The notes under the pieces were generated by a model. It made no database searches and had not been told where the DNA came from. It was given only the letters and a program-made list of their open reading frames with translations. The position numbers and the translations under genes were made by a program. From the NCBI RefSeq assembly GCF_040939455.1, contig NC_134129.1:19294001-19358000 (forward strand): a DNA stretch of 64,000 nt. The letters are read 5' to 3'. Below are positions 11,541 to 23,057 of the stretch, one piece after another; the first letter of the stretch is position 1; each line of letters begins with the position of its first letter. This DNA is from Microcebus murinus (lineage: Eukaryota; Chordata; Mammalia; Primates; Cheirogaleidae).

Positions 11541-13089
11541 GAGAGCAAGAGGGGCCAGAGGCAGGAGGAGCAGTGGTTGGAAAGTGAAGTTGGCTGTGCC
11601 AGTGGATTCATTCGAGAGGGTTCGGTACCAGAGCGCCCACTCCCCCAAGGAGAGTCCGGGTTATCAATTGTGATGTGCGTGTGGCAGCTGCTTCCATGAA
11701 AAACTGTGGAGGGGTCATTGTGAATTGTGAAATGACCCTCAGAGGGTAATGTGGCAGGGAAGAAGTTGTGAGTAGTTGCAATGCCATCAGAAGAAGTTCT
11801 CGGCGTGAGGAAGACCAGAGCTTGCCTGTTTCTTGTGTCATCATAGCTCTTTGTAATGCAGGCCGAGAGTACTTTTGAGAATTCTCTACCCGCCTATTTA
11901 CCATAAAAGGGGAGATGTTATTAAAGGAAAGTCAGTCATTTTACCGAACTTGGCAGCCCGGAAATAATATAAACTACAACAGAGAGAAGGAGACAGAGCC
12001 CTGTCTTGCTTGGGTCCTACCAACTTGAAAGTACGTTCATGTCCTCACTTTTGCCTAGTTTGTAGCTCAGAATAGATGCTAAGCACTGTTGCCTCCCTTC
12101 CTTTATTGGAGACAAAATTCCTTAAATTAATCCAAATCTGCTGGAAATTGTCCCTTTTTGTCACTCTAAAATTCCCAAACCAAGAGTATGTCACTTTATC
12201 TACTCTACAATTCCAAAGCAATAGGTAGCTCATTTCATACAAAAAGATTACTGGGCCTCAAACTTTCCTCCCCCACTCCCTTCTACCCATGATGAACCTG
12301 AACTTGTATATAATTTATAACCTCGTAGAGAAGATGACTTACTTATCACCGTGTCCTGAGGAGCTTCCCACGATGATGATGTCTACACCAAGATAAAATC
12401 TTCAAAGCTGCTGTAAATCCAATCTCTTCTTTCAGTAGTAGGCCTGATTCACTTCCAGCATGCTCCGTGGTGTACTTTTGCAGGGCATATAGAAATCATA
12501 TTCTGTTTTCAAGGAAGACGCCAAAGGGAAAATTGAGAAAGCATAGAAAAACAAGGAGCCTATGACTGACTAATAATATTCAAAGGTCCTCTCTAAAAGG
12601 AGAGGATTTTTAGGCGAAATGTAAAGGGATTTTTGTTCTGATCATCACGCACACTCAACTTGAACACCTTTGTTTTTTTGCTTGTACTTATCTTTGTTTC
12701 TATACCTAAAAGCAAAAGTTTGAATGGGTTTATAAATTGACTTTTATCTTTATTCATAAGTTAATTTTGGAAGTACAGGCCAGTGAAATACACACGCTGC
12801 CTACTTCTGCCTCTAGGCCCTGGGCTTAGAAAACATTCAAATAAGGAGGATGCTGCTGTTCTCTTCCTACCTGTCGTTCTATGGTCTCCCATTGAAACTC
12901 CATCGTTCATGTTTCAAGGTTCACAGTAAAAGCTATTTTTTGTCAGAGGCATAAAATTCTCCTTTTTTCTCTCCTTTCATGGGAGTACCTTTGTTTCAAC
13001 TATGGAGCTGAGGCTTGTGGTATAATGCAAACTTAATATTCTTCCAGCATTAAAATTCACAGAAATTTTTCACAAATTTCTTTGATTAT
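11541..13089. other. No gene seen; unassigned sequence
   Basis: Short minus-strand open frames at 11608-11904 and 12045-12242 show no recognisable domain or exon structure. No repeat family was recognised. Confidence 0.4.
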
Positions 13090-13200
13090 AAGAATTCCCA
13101 GGATGCAGATGCTCAAGTTCTACTTCTAAAGATTCTGATTCGCTAGGTCAGATAAAGACTCAGGTGATAAATTAAAAGACTCTTGACCTCTTAAGCATCT
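13090..13200. repeat. Degenerate MER5-like DNA transposon fragment
   Basis: AGATGCTCAAGTTCTACTTC followed by AAAGATTCTGATTCGCTAGGTC resembles the internal MER5A block (..AGAGATTCTGATTCAGTAGGTCTGG). Only a fragment is present and the termini are not visible. Confidence 0.45.
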
Positions 13201-14764
13201 CACAATGGAGCATGTCTTAGAGTGCAAAAGAATAAGGCATTTTTTTATTATATTTGTGCAACTTTTTATACAGGATATTTTTTTTTTTTTTTTGGAAAAA
13301 GAAAGATAACACTATATATTGCCACGGTGTGGAAAACCAGTATAGTCAATGCAGCTGAGAGACTAAACTGGTGCAGTCACTATGGAAAGAAATCTGGTGT
13401 GATCAAAGGGGTGAGTGAGCTCCCTGAGAAGAGCTATAAAACATAAATATATAAACCAATGAAAAGAACAAACATGGATTTTTGTCAACATCATTTCATC
13501 CTTAACTGATTTTAAAAATGAAGAATTGTATAAACTCTTTTCGTATGTGATTTAATAAATGTATAAGGGATTTTTAGTCGGTGCCTTCAGCTCTCAAAGC
13601 TAAAAGTATACTAACCAATACAAGTTAAAATATACGGTGAGACATAAATGTGTGTGTAACTCTGGCCCTTCAAAAATGTATTCGCCAGTTACCAGTGGAT
13701 GAACTACATTTAAATGAACTACACTTTACGAATAAAACTAGGATGTTTTGGTTTTCTTTTGTGGACTATAATTCAGTTTGACTGAGATTTAAGAGACATG
13801 TTTTTATCTTACTCTTTGCCTCTATACCAAAAATGCAATTAAAAACACATAATGGTTTTGGTGTGTCTGTAACTAGTGATAAAGAAGATTATCTTCTAAA
13901 TTACAACCCTTAACCATCTTTTTGATGTAGGATATTTGGAGAAGTGGAAGCTAAAATCGGGGCATTATACAAATTCTCCAAAATGAATGTTTTGTATAGA
14001 CATGAAGCATATTAGACATTGTCACCTTATACCTTTGCCATGGTTTAAAAAGCTAGGGTACTATGAGGAAGGCACCATCTGTTTTTTTTGTTGTTGTTGT
14101 TTTTATTTCTAAACATAATTAGAAAAGTATCTGGAGACAAAATGTACTGTCTGAACAAAAGATAAATAAAAGAAGAAAACACAACGTCCCTAGATGATGC
14201 ATAAGAAGAAATCTTTTTCTCAAAGTAGTGCAAAGGCCAATGGATTTAGGGTCAGAGCACTGAGGCTTGCGTCAGCCCTGCTGCACTCAGTAGTTGGACA
14301 ACAACAGTCAAGGCAGTTAAAATGCGGGAGCCTGATTTGCTATACTGCAAAACATGCAAAACACTTAAAAATAGTAATGTCTTGAACCAATGCTAAATCC
14401 TAATTTAAGCAGAATTTAAAATGCCGCTTTGCATTATATTGTGTATACCTTGATTCAAAATATTGTGACTTTTGGATGTAAACAAAAATGATTAAATGAG
14501 TTAAGTAACTAGAAGGCAGATGGTGCTGTGAGGCAGATTGGCCCATTATTGTTCCAAAAATGCATAAAGTATGTTTATGTATTGAAATCCCTTATGACTT
14601 TTTAGTCCTGATTTTAGAACTGGAATATGCAACAGAATATAAGAAGAATGTGCTCATGTCCGTAGTTACTGGCAAAGTTGAAGGGGCCGTTTATAGCCCT
14701 AACTCCACACCTCCCATTTGTGCGAGGCAGTCTCTAGAGACTGTGCCCTGGGCAGTCCCACTTA
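13201..14764. other. No gene seen; unassigned AT-rich sequence
   Basis: Contains a poly-T run (about 13271-13284) and a GTT run at about 14083-14100. The small open frames at 13222-13446 and 14194-14385 have no supporting context. Confidence 0.4.
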
Positions 14765-15031
14765 TTACCAACGAAAATTACAAGCCCACTTCCCAATCAC
14801 ATCCTTAATCTTCCATGCCCTTTTGCATTCTAACATGCTACATGATTTACAAGTTTTTATGTTTATTGGGTTTTTTTTTGAGCATTTTCCCTACTAGAAT
14901 TCAAACTTCACAAAGGCAGAGAGCTTTGTCTATTTTGTTTGTTGAATTTTCTCAGATACCTAGAACAGTTCCTGACCCATACATACTGTTCTTCAGTAAG
15001 CACCTGCTGAAGGTTGAATAAATAAACAACT
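14765..15031 (+). repeat. L2 LINE, 3' end
   Basis: CTACTAGAATTCAAACTTCACAAAGGCAGAGAGCTTTGTC and the terminal AGTAAGCACCTGCTGAAGGTTGAATAAATAAAC follow the L2 3' UTR order (..AGACTGTGAGCTCC..GGGCAGGGACT..GTTGAATGAATGA). The 5' limit is approximate. Confidence 0.7.
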
Positions 15032-15704
15032 CTTTTGATAAGCAGATATATAACTAAAATACGTTCCTGTGTTGTTGCATATGTGTGGAAATGACTCAAT
15101 ATATTCAGGGGGAAATGTAATAATGGTAAGTCTATAATAATATAGATATTAAGCAGTAAAGGATTGCATACAAAATTATGATACAGAAACATCAAATGTT
15201 ACGCCTTCTTGTTGCATGTTTGTACACACATGCGTCGGTTTATCTTTAAGTAACACAGGTATTCACTATGTCATGGGTCAGTTTGATAAAGATAAAGACT
15301 GTAAGTCTAGGTGGTGCAGGAGACATGAGGTAGCAATCTGAATCTCAGTTCTAGTATTGATGACTATCTTCCTGATGTAAACACACCCCCTCATCGATTT
15401 GGGCCTGCTAGCATTTAGTAGAGTGTTCAATATGACAATATGATAAATGATCGAATGCATGAATGTTTCTTCTTCTAAGTATAAAGATAGTAAATACACT
15501 ATAGATCATTCTTACTACCTTTCTAGTTTTTGGAATTGTGTTTTCTCTAAAAAAATTTTTTTTCTCTATGAAAACAGGTTATTCAGTTAGTGCATTGAGT
15601 TTGAAAGTAATTACATTGGAAATATTATATGATCTTGTTCCTTCAATAAGCTGGTTACATGTTGGGCTCAAATTTAACCCTTTTTAGAGGTGCAAGGTCC
15701 TATG
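15032..15704. other. No gene seen; unassigned sequence
   Basis: AT-rich, with short minus-strand frames at 15278-15499 lacking any coding evidence. No repeat was recognised. Confidence 0.4.
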
Positions 15705-15925
15705 ATGACTAGAATAAGGGTCTGGAACAAGACAGACCTGAGTTAAAAGCCCACCTTTATCATTAACTAACCATGTGTCTATCCTGATTCTCAATTTTCT
15801 CATTTTTAAATGGCTTAATTAAGAGGTATGCCAAATGTTTATTGTGAAAATTAAATGAGATAATGCGTGCAAAGTACTCAATCCAAAGAATGGCACACAG
15901 TAAATGCTAAATAAATGTTAAACTC
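15705..15925 (+). repeat. MIR SINE, near full length
   Basis: GACCTGAGTTAAAAGCCCAC, AACCATGTGTCTATCCTG, TCTCAATTTTCTCATTTTTAAATGG, GTGAAAATTAAATGAGATAATGCGTGCAAAG and the ending GCACACAGTAAATGCTAAATAAATGTTAA align block for block with MIR from body to 3' tail. Confidence 0.85.
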
Positions 15926-16498
15926 TCTCTTCTCTTTTCTATATCCCAATTCATTTTAATAATGTTATTTCTTTCTCTAGACAATTGATGCTGATTGATT
16001 CCTATTGAAAATGAATTATTTCTATTGAAAACCTGAAACATATCCCTAAATTACTGGAAGCATATTATAATAATTGTAATAAAGCGAGGCTTAATCAGTT
16101 CTAATAATTACATCCTGGGCTATCTGAAACATGGAAATAATTATACTTCTCCTGAATGCCTTTTTACATAATTGTCCTGTTTGTTTCAACTAATACATTC
16201 AGACAAAAAGACTTGTCTGCTCATGTATTGATTCAATCCAGTTTATTTTTGATGTACAATGAATCGAAAGTAACAACAGCCATTTTTTTTTCTTAAATGT
16301 TAATAGTACAGAGCCTAACTCATGGACAATAACTTGGTGATTTTGTCACTATACTTGTACTGAGGAAACTGCCAATAATATTTTACACAGTCAGAGAGCT
16401 TCTTGCATCTTCATTGCCAGCTTTCTGGATTGCAGTATAATTCTGTTTGCATAGACTTATTTATTTTTTCTTTTTCTTTTTGCCTCATATATTGAATG
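15926..16498. other. No gene seen; AT-rich unassigned sequence
   Basis: Rich in TAATTA-like words (for example around 16068-16112) but without a recognised repeat or gene. It could be conserved noncoding DNA; cross-species alignment would settle this. Confidence 0.35.
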
Positions 16499-16499
16499 G

Positions 16500-16870
16500 T
16501 GCTATGACCTGAATGTTTATGCCCTCACAAAATTCGTATGTTGAATGAAACCTGATCTCCAATGTGGTAGTATCAGGAGGTGGGACCTTGGGAGGTGATC
16601 AGGTCTTGAGGGCAGAACCTTCATGAATGAGTTTAGTGCCCTTAGAAAAGAGACCCCCCCCCAGAGAGTTGCTTTGTCTTCTTCCAACCTTGCGAGAGCA
16701 CATCAGGAAAGCACAGTCTGAATCAGGGAGCAAGTTCTTATCAGACAGTATCTGCTGGGCACCTTCATCCTAGACTTCCCAGCCTCTAGAACCGTGCAGA
16801 ATAAATTTCTGTGGTTTACAAGCTGCTCAGTTTATGGTATTTGTTATAGCAGCTGGAATGAACTGAGATG
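16500..16870 (+). mobile_element. Solo LTR of the ERVL-MaLR (MLT1/MST) type
   Basis: The segment starts TGCTATGACCTGAATG, continues with AAAATTCGTATGTTGAA, ATGTGGTAGTATCAGGAGGTGGGACC, CTTGGGAGGTGATCAGGTC and CTTCCCAGCCTCTAGAACC, and ends with AATAAATTTCTGTGGTTTA (polyadenylation signal at about 16801) and TTTGTTATAGCAGC. This is the block order of MaLR LTRs. The flanking 5-mers AATGG (16495-16499) and AATTG (16871-16875) differ at one base, consistent with the 5-bp duplication of ERVL elements. No internal retroviral sequence is attached. Confidence 0.8.
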
Positions 16871-17109
16871 AATTGCATTCATTTTTTTTTTCTTTGTACG
16901 TACTGCTCCAAGTTTGGCAATTGATATGTCTTCATATTCTAAACACATTTAAAATCACTGGCCTGCAATTTATATGAGTACACTAAATTATATCTGAAAG
17001 AAATGAAAGAATTTAGCAAATGTTCTTTTATAAGAACACAGCAAGAACAGATGATTTTAAATTGATAATTCTATACTTTCTTATACTCTTTGATATTGAT
17101 GAGAGTGAG

Positions 17110-17330
17110 CACATAGATAAGGATGTATAATTTACAAAGGGCTTGCTTATATATTATTTTATGTGATTTGCATCTCACCCCTGGGGTCTGCAACATGATT
17201 ATGCCATTTTTACATGTAAGGAAAAACTGACTCTTGAAGAAATTAAGTGATGGCTTAGATTATGTGTCTCGTAAATGATAAAGTTAGGACTGGAGCTCGT
17301 ATTTTTAACTCCACATTTTATCAAGTTTAA
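17110..17330 (-). repeat. Degenerate MIR SINE, minus strand
   Basis: TATGCCATTTTTACATGTAAGGAAAAACTGACTCTTGAAG, AATTAAGTGATGGCTTAG and GTAAATGATAAAGTTAGGACTGGAGCTCG match the reverse complement of MIR (CCATTTTACAGATGAGGAAACTGAGG .. TTAAGTAACTTGCCC .. GTAAGTGGCAGAGCTGGGATTC). Confidence 0.7.
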
Positions 17331-17843
17331 ATCGCTTGATATTCCCCAAACTTTCTCCATCTCAGGAGAGTGTAAATAAATACACTACCTTGACTTGTAT
17401 CAGTGGCCTTCTTCCATTAGAGAAAAAAAAAAATCAAAGAAGGAGACTGTAAAAGCTATTGAATTTTTTTTAATCGTCTCATCGTGTATTAAGAAAAACT
17501 TCCAAACCCTAATGCGGTCCCAAGTGAGGAGCACAACTACGTAATAGAAAACTACTCCACTTACGAATAAATGAAATTTTGAAATCATATAAGATTGATT
17601 TCGGGAAAAAAAAATTTTTTTCCAGTTGCAAAGATTTAGCCCTTCAATATTCCAACATCACTTTTCTACTGCTCACCGGGTTCTCACAACTGTTTGCCTT
17701 AACTACTGCTGACTTCAGAATGCCAGTCCTTAGGAATACGATGGCCTCCATACACCTTGATTAAAAGGGATTAGGGGCAGAGGCTTCATTTGGGTTCTGC
17801 AGGCAGATGTGTTGGTGTTCTTGGTTCTAGGATTTACCAGTTG

Positions 17844-17844
<1 letters not shown>
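17331..17844. other. No gene seen; unassigned sequence
   Basis: Contains short AT-rich frames and homopolymer runs only (poly-A about 17421-17431, poly-T near 17465). Confidence 0.4.

Positions 17845-17882
<38 letters not shown>
17845..17882. repeat. (TG)19 microsatellite
   Basis: A pure 38-bp TG run. Just downstream, a 14-bp unit is present twice in tandem (TCCTGGTTGGGTGG at 17897-17910 and TCCCGGTTGGGTGG at 17911-17924). Confidence 0.98.
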
Positions 17883-17886
<4 letters not shown>

Positions 17887-17924
17887 GGGGGGTTGGTCCT
17901 GGTTGGGTGGTCCCGGTTGGGTGG

Positions 17925-18404
17925 AACTTCCCAGGAGCAACTTCTCTGATTTGGTCCAAATCATGCCAAAGATGAGTCTTGGGTACCGTCCGATGTTCCA
18001 GCAGTGTACTCTGGCAGTGCCCTACAAGACGGGCAGCGGGAGCAAGCCAGCAGCAAGGGCCACATACGGACAGGGGTCAGATGACCCACTGACTGGGAGG
18101 GTCTCTCCATCTGGAGACCGTTCTCAGAGTTTGAGAGACCGTTCCCCTTTTTATATACCTGCATTCAATCCCAGTCAGCTACCAAGTGTTCCTCTCATGA
18201 GGAGAGTTTAAGCCAATCTTACTAGGGTAAGTTTTGTTTTAAGGTCTATGAGAGTTGCATCTGTCCCAGTTTGACCTTGTCTCTGGGAAAGCCCCAGGCC
18301 AGGTTGCATCGTACTGCTGAGTGACGTGAGATGTGGGACCCGCAGGATGATGGAGGGTGCCTTCTGGCTGCCATTAATCTTACAGCCGCGGCATGCCTCT
18401 CGTG
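17925..18404. other. No gene seen; locally GC-richer unassigned sequence
   Basis: A more GC-rich island than its surroundings, with open frames on both strands at 17846-18211. The frames start in the TG repeat and carry no domain. A short imperfect direct repeat (GAGACCGTTCTC / GAGACCGTTCCC) lies near 18115-18145. Confidence 0.35.
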
Positions 18405-18525
18405 GTGTTCTGTGCTCGTGAAATGCTCTTAGGCAATTTCCTTGAGCTCTCTAAGTCTCATTTTCATCCTCTGCACAAAAAGCAATAATAAGTATATCTT
18501 TAGGGGTTCTGTTAAAAACAAAAGA
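18405..18525 (+). repeat. Degenerate MIR fragment
   Basis: GCTCTTAGGCAATTTCCTTGAGC, then CTCTCTAAGTCTCATTTTCATCCTCTGCAC and AAGCAATAATAAGTATATC correspond to the MIR core (GGGCAAGTCACTTAACCTCTCTGAGCCTCAGTTTCCTCATCTG .. AATAATA). Confidence 0.6.
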
Positions 18526-18758
18526 AAACCTCTAGCTAGTTTAAGCAGTAAGATTTTAGGTGCCTATAAAATCTACTGGATGAACAAAAGGAACCAGCTC
18601 TTGCTTGAACTTTCAGGGAGCAAGTCAGGCCTCAGACTCTCACTGCTTCTCCCGTTGTGTGGAAAATTGATACACAGCTTTTCAGCAAACCATGGAACCA
18701 GGAAACTTTTGCTCTCAGAACCGTGTGATGACACGTGCCATCAAAATTAACACCTTTT

Positions 18759-18945
18759 GAAATCAATTGGCCAACTAAAAATATATAGAAAACATTAGCC
18801 GGACATGGTGGTGTATACCTGTAGTCCCAGCTACTCAGGAGGCTGAGGCAGGAGGATCGCTTGAGCCCAGGAGTGTGAGGTTGCTGAGAGCTAGGCTGAT
18901 GCCACGCACTCTAGCCCGGGCAACGGAGTGAGACTCTGTCTCCAA

Positions 18946-18971
<26 letters not shown>
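18759..18971 (+). mobile_element. 5'-truncated strepsirrhine Alu
   Basis: The copy begins in the middle segment (GAAATCAATTGGCCAACTA), continues through the right arm and ends in a poly-A of about 29 at 18943-18971. The flanks AAATTAACACCTTTT upstream and AAATTAATGCCTTTC downstream are imperfect target-site duplications, so truncation occurred at insertion rather than by later deletion. The minus-strand frame over it is an artefact. Confidence 0.93.
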
Positions 18972-18976
<5 letters not shown>

Positions 18977-19554
18977 GCCTTTCTCTCCGTGTCATTTAGT
19001 TCCAGATGCAAATACATCAAATTGGCAAACTTAAAATGATCAAGAACACTGACTTCAAGGTAGCTTCAAAAAGGTAATATTTTAGCTTACTAAAGAAAGC
19101 ACACTAGAAAGAAATCAGCATAGATGTTGAACCAGCCAATCTATGATATCTACTAGAATAATAGTACATACTTTTGAGTTCCATTTGGCCTAGTACATTA
19201 GATAATGCATATCATGCTCTTGAGCCATGGTTTTGCACAGTGGAGTCCCAAGAATCCCTAGCTATTATCATTATTATTGATAATATTATTGTTCTTGGCC
19301 AACTATCCATACGTGTCCTCTTGTCGGTATTTCTTTGCAGAGCTGAAAGAAAATGAATCTTTCAAAAATACTGTATTAAACCATAAGGGAATAAAGAAGT
19401 GATGGATACAGACACTCCCAGATACACAAACTATTTTTTTTTCAAAGCAAAGGTAAGCATAACCTGTAACATTTTCTTTTGGCTCCTTAACCTCCATGAG
19501 TACCCTGGCTCATTTCAGTCCTAACCCCTGGCTTTGCTTCACAATAGCATCTAA
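18972..19554. other. No gene seen; unassigned sequence
   Basis: Contains small frames on both strands (19174-19497) without supporting signals. A TAT/ATT-rich run at about 19264-19292 is the only obvious pattern. Confidence 0.4.
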
Positions 19555-20340
19555 AAGTTCAAATTCATAGGAAGCAAAGAGTACAATGGTGGTCACCAAG
19601 GCCTGAGGGGAAATGGGGATTGGAGAGATGTTGATCAAAGGATACAACATTTCACTGAGAACAAATTAGTTCAAGGGCTATATTATAAAACACGGAGCCA
19701 ATAATATGCCTGTATCGAAACATTACAAGTACCCTATAAAGATATACAACTATTATGTACCTATAATAATTAAAAATAAAAAGGTATCATATATTTGGAA
19801 GTGGCTAAGAAAGTAGATTTTAACCACTCCGGTACGGTTGTCGACTATAGTCGACAGCCACAGATGAATGCACACAGCCGAGCGTCCACTTTAGCGTTAA
19901 TAGCAACACTTGACTTTTCTAATTTTTCATTTATCAAAACAAAATTGGGAACATTTAAAAATAACGTAATGAAAACATATATGTATATGTTGCCTATTCT
20001 GATTTACATGACAAGTAAAGCTGCCTGTAAAGTAAAACAAGCTTTCAGTGCTTTCAAGCTTTCCTCATCACACAAGAGCAAAACGGACTCGCCGTCAATG
20101 CACAGCACAAACTGTTGTGCGGACTATGAGTGCCGGCTGTGGGAGAGGTTTCTCGGCTGGTGAGTGCCAGACTGAAGTGGTTAAGTGTTCTCAACACAAA
20201 AAAAATGTATAAGTATGTGAGGTAATGCTTATGCTAATTAGCTTAATTTAGCCATACATTCTGCAATGTATACATATTTAAAAACATCATGTTATGCATC
20301 ATAAATATATACAAGTTCTGTTTGTTAAGGAAAAATGAAT
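19555..20340 (+). mobile_element. Old L1 (L1M-type) 3' region, split by a piggyBac-like MITE
   Basis: The left piece (to 19823) carries TACAATGGTGGTCACCAAGGCC, GAGATGTTGATCAAAGGATACAAC and GCTAAGAAAGTAGATTTTAA. The right piece (from 20181) resumes with AAGTGTTCTCAACACAAAAAAAATG, GCTAATTAGCTTAATTTAGCC and CAATGTATACATATTTAAAAACATCATG. Together they read through the L1M 3' UTR with the 357-bp insert removed, which defines the insert's exact borders. Confidence 0.8.
19824..20180. mobile_element. piggyBac-like MITE, 357 bp, TTAA target
   Basis: The insert is bounded by TTAA at 19820-19823 and 20181-20184 and sits precisely inside an otherwise continuous L1 3' UTR. Its ends are inverted repeats: CCACTCCGGTACGG on the left and, read inward from the right, CCACTTCAGTCTGG (10 of 14 identical). 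A perfect 16-bp palindrome, GTCGACTATAGTCGAC, lies at 19840-19855. TTAA specificity is the mark of the piggyBac superfamily, and non-autonomous piggyBac elements are known from mouse lemurs. The 122-codon frame running across it from 19795 has no transposase features; the element is too short to be autonomous. Remaining CpG-rich words (CCGAGCG, GACTCGCCGTC) suggest it is younger than its L1 host. Confidence 0.8.
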
Positions 20341-20379
20341 AATAATTTAAAACTTAAAACACGCTTGAAGGTTTTTCTC

Positions 20380-20478
20380 AAAGGGGGAAGGAGGACATGG
20401 GTAATATAGGTAACCTTAACACTTGTACCCCCATAATATGCTAAAATAAAAAATTAATAAAATAAAATAAAATAAAAA
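20380..20478 (+). mobile_element. L1 3' end (lemur-type)
   Basis: GGTAACCTTAACACTTGTACCCCCATAATATGCTAAAATAAAA followed by an A-rich (TAAAA)n tail marks a severely truncated L1 insertion of about 100 bp. Confidence 0.8.
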
Positions 20479-20582
20479 ATTAAAACATAAACAAATGAAC
20501 CCAGGGGAAAAGAGTCGTAGTGGTTGTAGCTCAAATATTGCTTCTGCCACACTTAAAGTAAACCCAATCAAGTTATATGAAC

Positions 20583-21427
20583 TGTTTTATTTCTTTTTTT
20601 TTTTTCCTGATTGCTCTTGCTACAACTTATAGTACTATGTTGAATAGAAGTAGTGACACTAGGTACCCTTGTCTTGTTTCAGTCGTTAGGGGGAATGCTT
20701 TCAATTTTTCCCCAATGATTTTGGTTGTGGGTTTGGCTTATATAGCTTTTATAATTTTGAGGTGTGTTCCTTCTATGCCTAGTTTATTAAGGTTTTTTTT
20801 TTTTTTATCATAAAAGAGTGCTGGTGTTACTGAATACTTTTCCTGCATCTACTGAGATGATCATATAGTATTTGTTTTTACTTCTGTTTTTGTGGTGAAT
20901 GGCATTTATTGATTTGCATATGTTGAACCATCCTTGCATTCCTTTCATGAAACTCACTAGATCATGGTGAATTATCTTTTTGATGTGCTCTCAAATACAT
21001 TTTCCTAATATGTTGCTGAGGAAACCGGATCAATGTTCATAAGCAATATTGGTCTGTAGTTTTCTTTTTTGTTGTGTCTTTTCCTGGCTTTGGTATCAAG
21101 GATATACTGGCTTCATGGAATGAGTTAGGGAGGCTTCCTTCCTTTTTGATGCTATGGAGTAATTTCTGTAAGATAAATGCCAATTCTTCTTTGTAAGTTT
21201 GATAGAAACTAACTGTGAATCCATCTGGTCTGAGGCTTTTTTTTTTTTTAGAGAGTTCTTGTTTTGTTTTCTTTTATTACTGCCTCAGTCTTGCTGCTCA
21301 TTATTTGTCTGTTCAGGATCTCTATTTATTCTTGATTCAGGCTTGGGAGATTATGCATTTCCAGTAATTTATACACTTCCTGTAGGTTTTCTAGCTTGTG
21401 GGTGTAGAGATTGGTCACATTGCTAAA
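20583..21427 (-). mobile_element. L1 ORF2 fragment (reverse transcriptase region), minus strand
   Basis: On the plus strand CTGATTGCTCTTGCTACAAC, AGTACTATGTTGAATAGAAG, ACCCTTGTCTTGTTTCAG, GAACCATCCTTGCATTCC, GATCATGGTGAATTATC, TTGGTATCAAGGATATACTGG and GTGAATCCATCTGGTCTGAGGC are the reversed L1 ORF2 reverse-transcriptase coding blocks in correct order. Frames are broken by indels and poly-T runs (20788-20805, 21238-21250), and neither the 3' end nor a target duplication is present. It is an old internal relic with no coding function. Confidence 0.88.
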
Positions 21428-22934
21428 GAGTGAACATGAAAAATTGCCATCATTTTAACTAGCAACCTTCTACAGTCATACACCAGTTGCTGAAAATTAT
21501 GCATGTATAGCCTCCAAATTGGTTTCATTTTAAATTACCCTGCAGTCTCCTGGAGAAGTAAAAGTAGGAGTTATGAGTTGAAATCAGCTATATATATAAT
21601 ACACACACACACAACATATATATATATATGCATATATATATATGCATATATATATATATTCTTCTCAGTCCTTATTTCAGGAGACTTTGATGTTGATTTG
21701 TGTTAAAATGGTGATGTTAGTTTGATCGCCTCTTTAGGGGGCTGTCTGCAAGATTTCTCAACTGTAAAGCTACAGAAAACACATACACATACATAAACAG
21801 AAGAACTGCATGTTTTACAGATTGTGAAATAATATGAAATAAAAAGCATCTATTATTTATGCTATTCTATAACTTGTACAATTTATTATAATCACTCTCT
21901 AAAAAAATAGAACAAAGACAAAAAGAATTGCATATGGCTTCACTCCTCTTTAGGTCAAGTAGAGCTTATGTTAAAACTCCTAGCAGAAGTATGGCCAGGA
22001 TTATATAAGAAATGTGAATTAGCCAAATGACTTTAGTGACATTTCAAGACATTTTGAGCAAAATCAGAAAATGTGGTTATTAACTGGTAGAGTAGATGCC
22101 TAATGAATCAATTTACATGCTAGTATATTTACCTTTTAAATCATAAATCTTTAAGTGCTGGTAAAAATCCACCAGGCCATTTTTCTGTGCTTTGTTTCAA
22201 CTAGCTGCATAGATTTCACATTACAGAGATGAAGACTTCAAGGAAGAGCCAGAGAGTCATTTGTCTGTTGGATCATGTCTTCAAACACCCCTCTGGGTTT
22301 TTCTAATAAGAAATCTCTCCTCTCTGTACATTTATTTCCTACCCATGTGCTTAGTTTCTTCTCTTCGCTCTTTACTACTTAGTGACTTGTAAAAGTGCAA
22401 TTGTGTGGGTCTCAGACATGGCACAATTCACAGAATTGACAAAACTGGGAATGAGCCTGCCATGAGTCATGGGGAGAAGGTTATAACGTTGCCCACCCCC
22501 CCTAAAAACAAAATCATCACAAAGAACATAAGCAAATACAAGTGGAGCGGAAGAGAAAATAATAATTTATTACCTTAAAGCAATTGATAAGACACCCTTC
22601 CAAAAATAATTTGGAACTGACATTAGAATCACTTTCAAGGTGCCGTACTTAGTCATTCATAAAATTGTCTGGAGTCTGCTCTTTTCTCATGGTCTTTATT
22701 ATACACCTGCGGCACAGAACTGAAAATCTGGACTGGGAACTAGGGATCAAAACCTTACTGATGCCAAGCACACTCCTCAATGAAAGGTATGATTATCCTA
22801 TTGTCTCCCCCCCCTCCCCCAAAATTATACCTTTTTATATGTGTGCTGGTTTTTATCATATATATTCAATACATGAGAGAAAACGAATGACAAGATATTC
22901 TTTGGTAGGGAGGATTGCAGGCAGGTAACTCACA
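21428..22934. other. No gene seen; AT microsatellite near the start
   Basis: A mixed AT/AC/ATGC run lies at about 21588-21660 (TATATATAATACACACACAC then repeated TATATATATGCATATATA). The remainder is unassigned; small open frames at 21503-21706 and 22665-22928 look like chance. Confidence 0.45.
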
Positions 22935-23057
22935 ATTGATGTGGCGAGTGTTGTCGGGGGAAGGGTGCTTCTCAAATCATGGTTGGGATGTGGAAAAGTC
23001 ATAACGTGTAACCAAAATGTTTGTACCCCCATAATTTCCTGAAATAAAAAAAAAGAA
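22935..23057 (+). mobile_element. L1 3' end (lemur-type)
   Basis: GTGTAACCAAAATGTTTGTACCCCCATAATTTCCTGAAATAAAAAAAAAG is the terminal L1 motif plus a short poly-A. The 5' limit is unclear. Confidence 0.75.

Noticed and set aside
17846..18211. 121-codon frame beginning with a Cys-Val repeat
   Set aside because: The start is the TG microsatellite read as protein; the remainder has no domain.
19795..20163. 122-codon plus-strand open frame
   Set aside because: It begins in the L1 host and runs across the 357-bp MITE. It lacks piggyBac transposase motifs and is too short to be one.
21588..21660. AT/AC run as a replication origin or matrix attachment site
   Set aside because: It is a plain compound microsatellite; sequence alone cannot support a functional claim.
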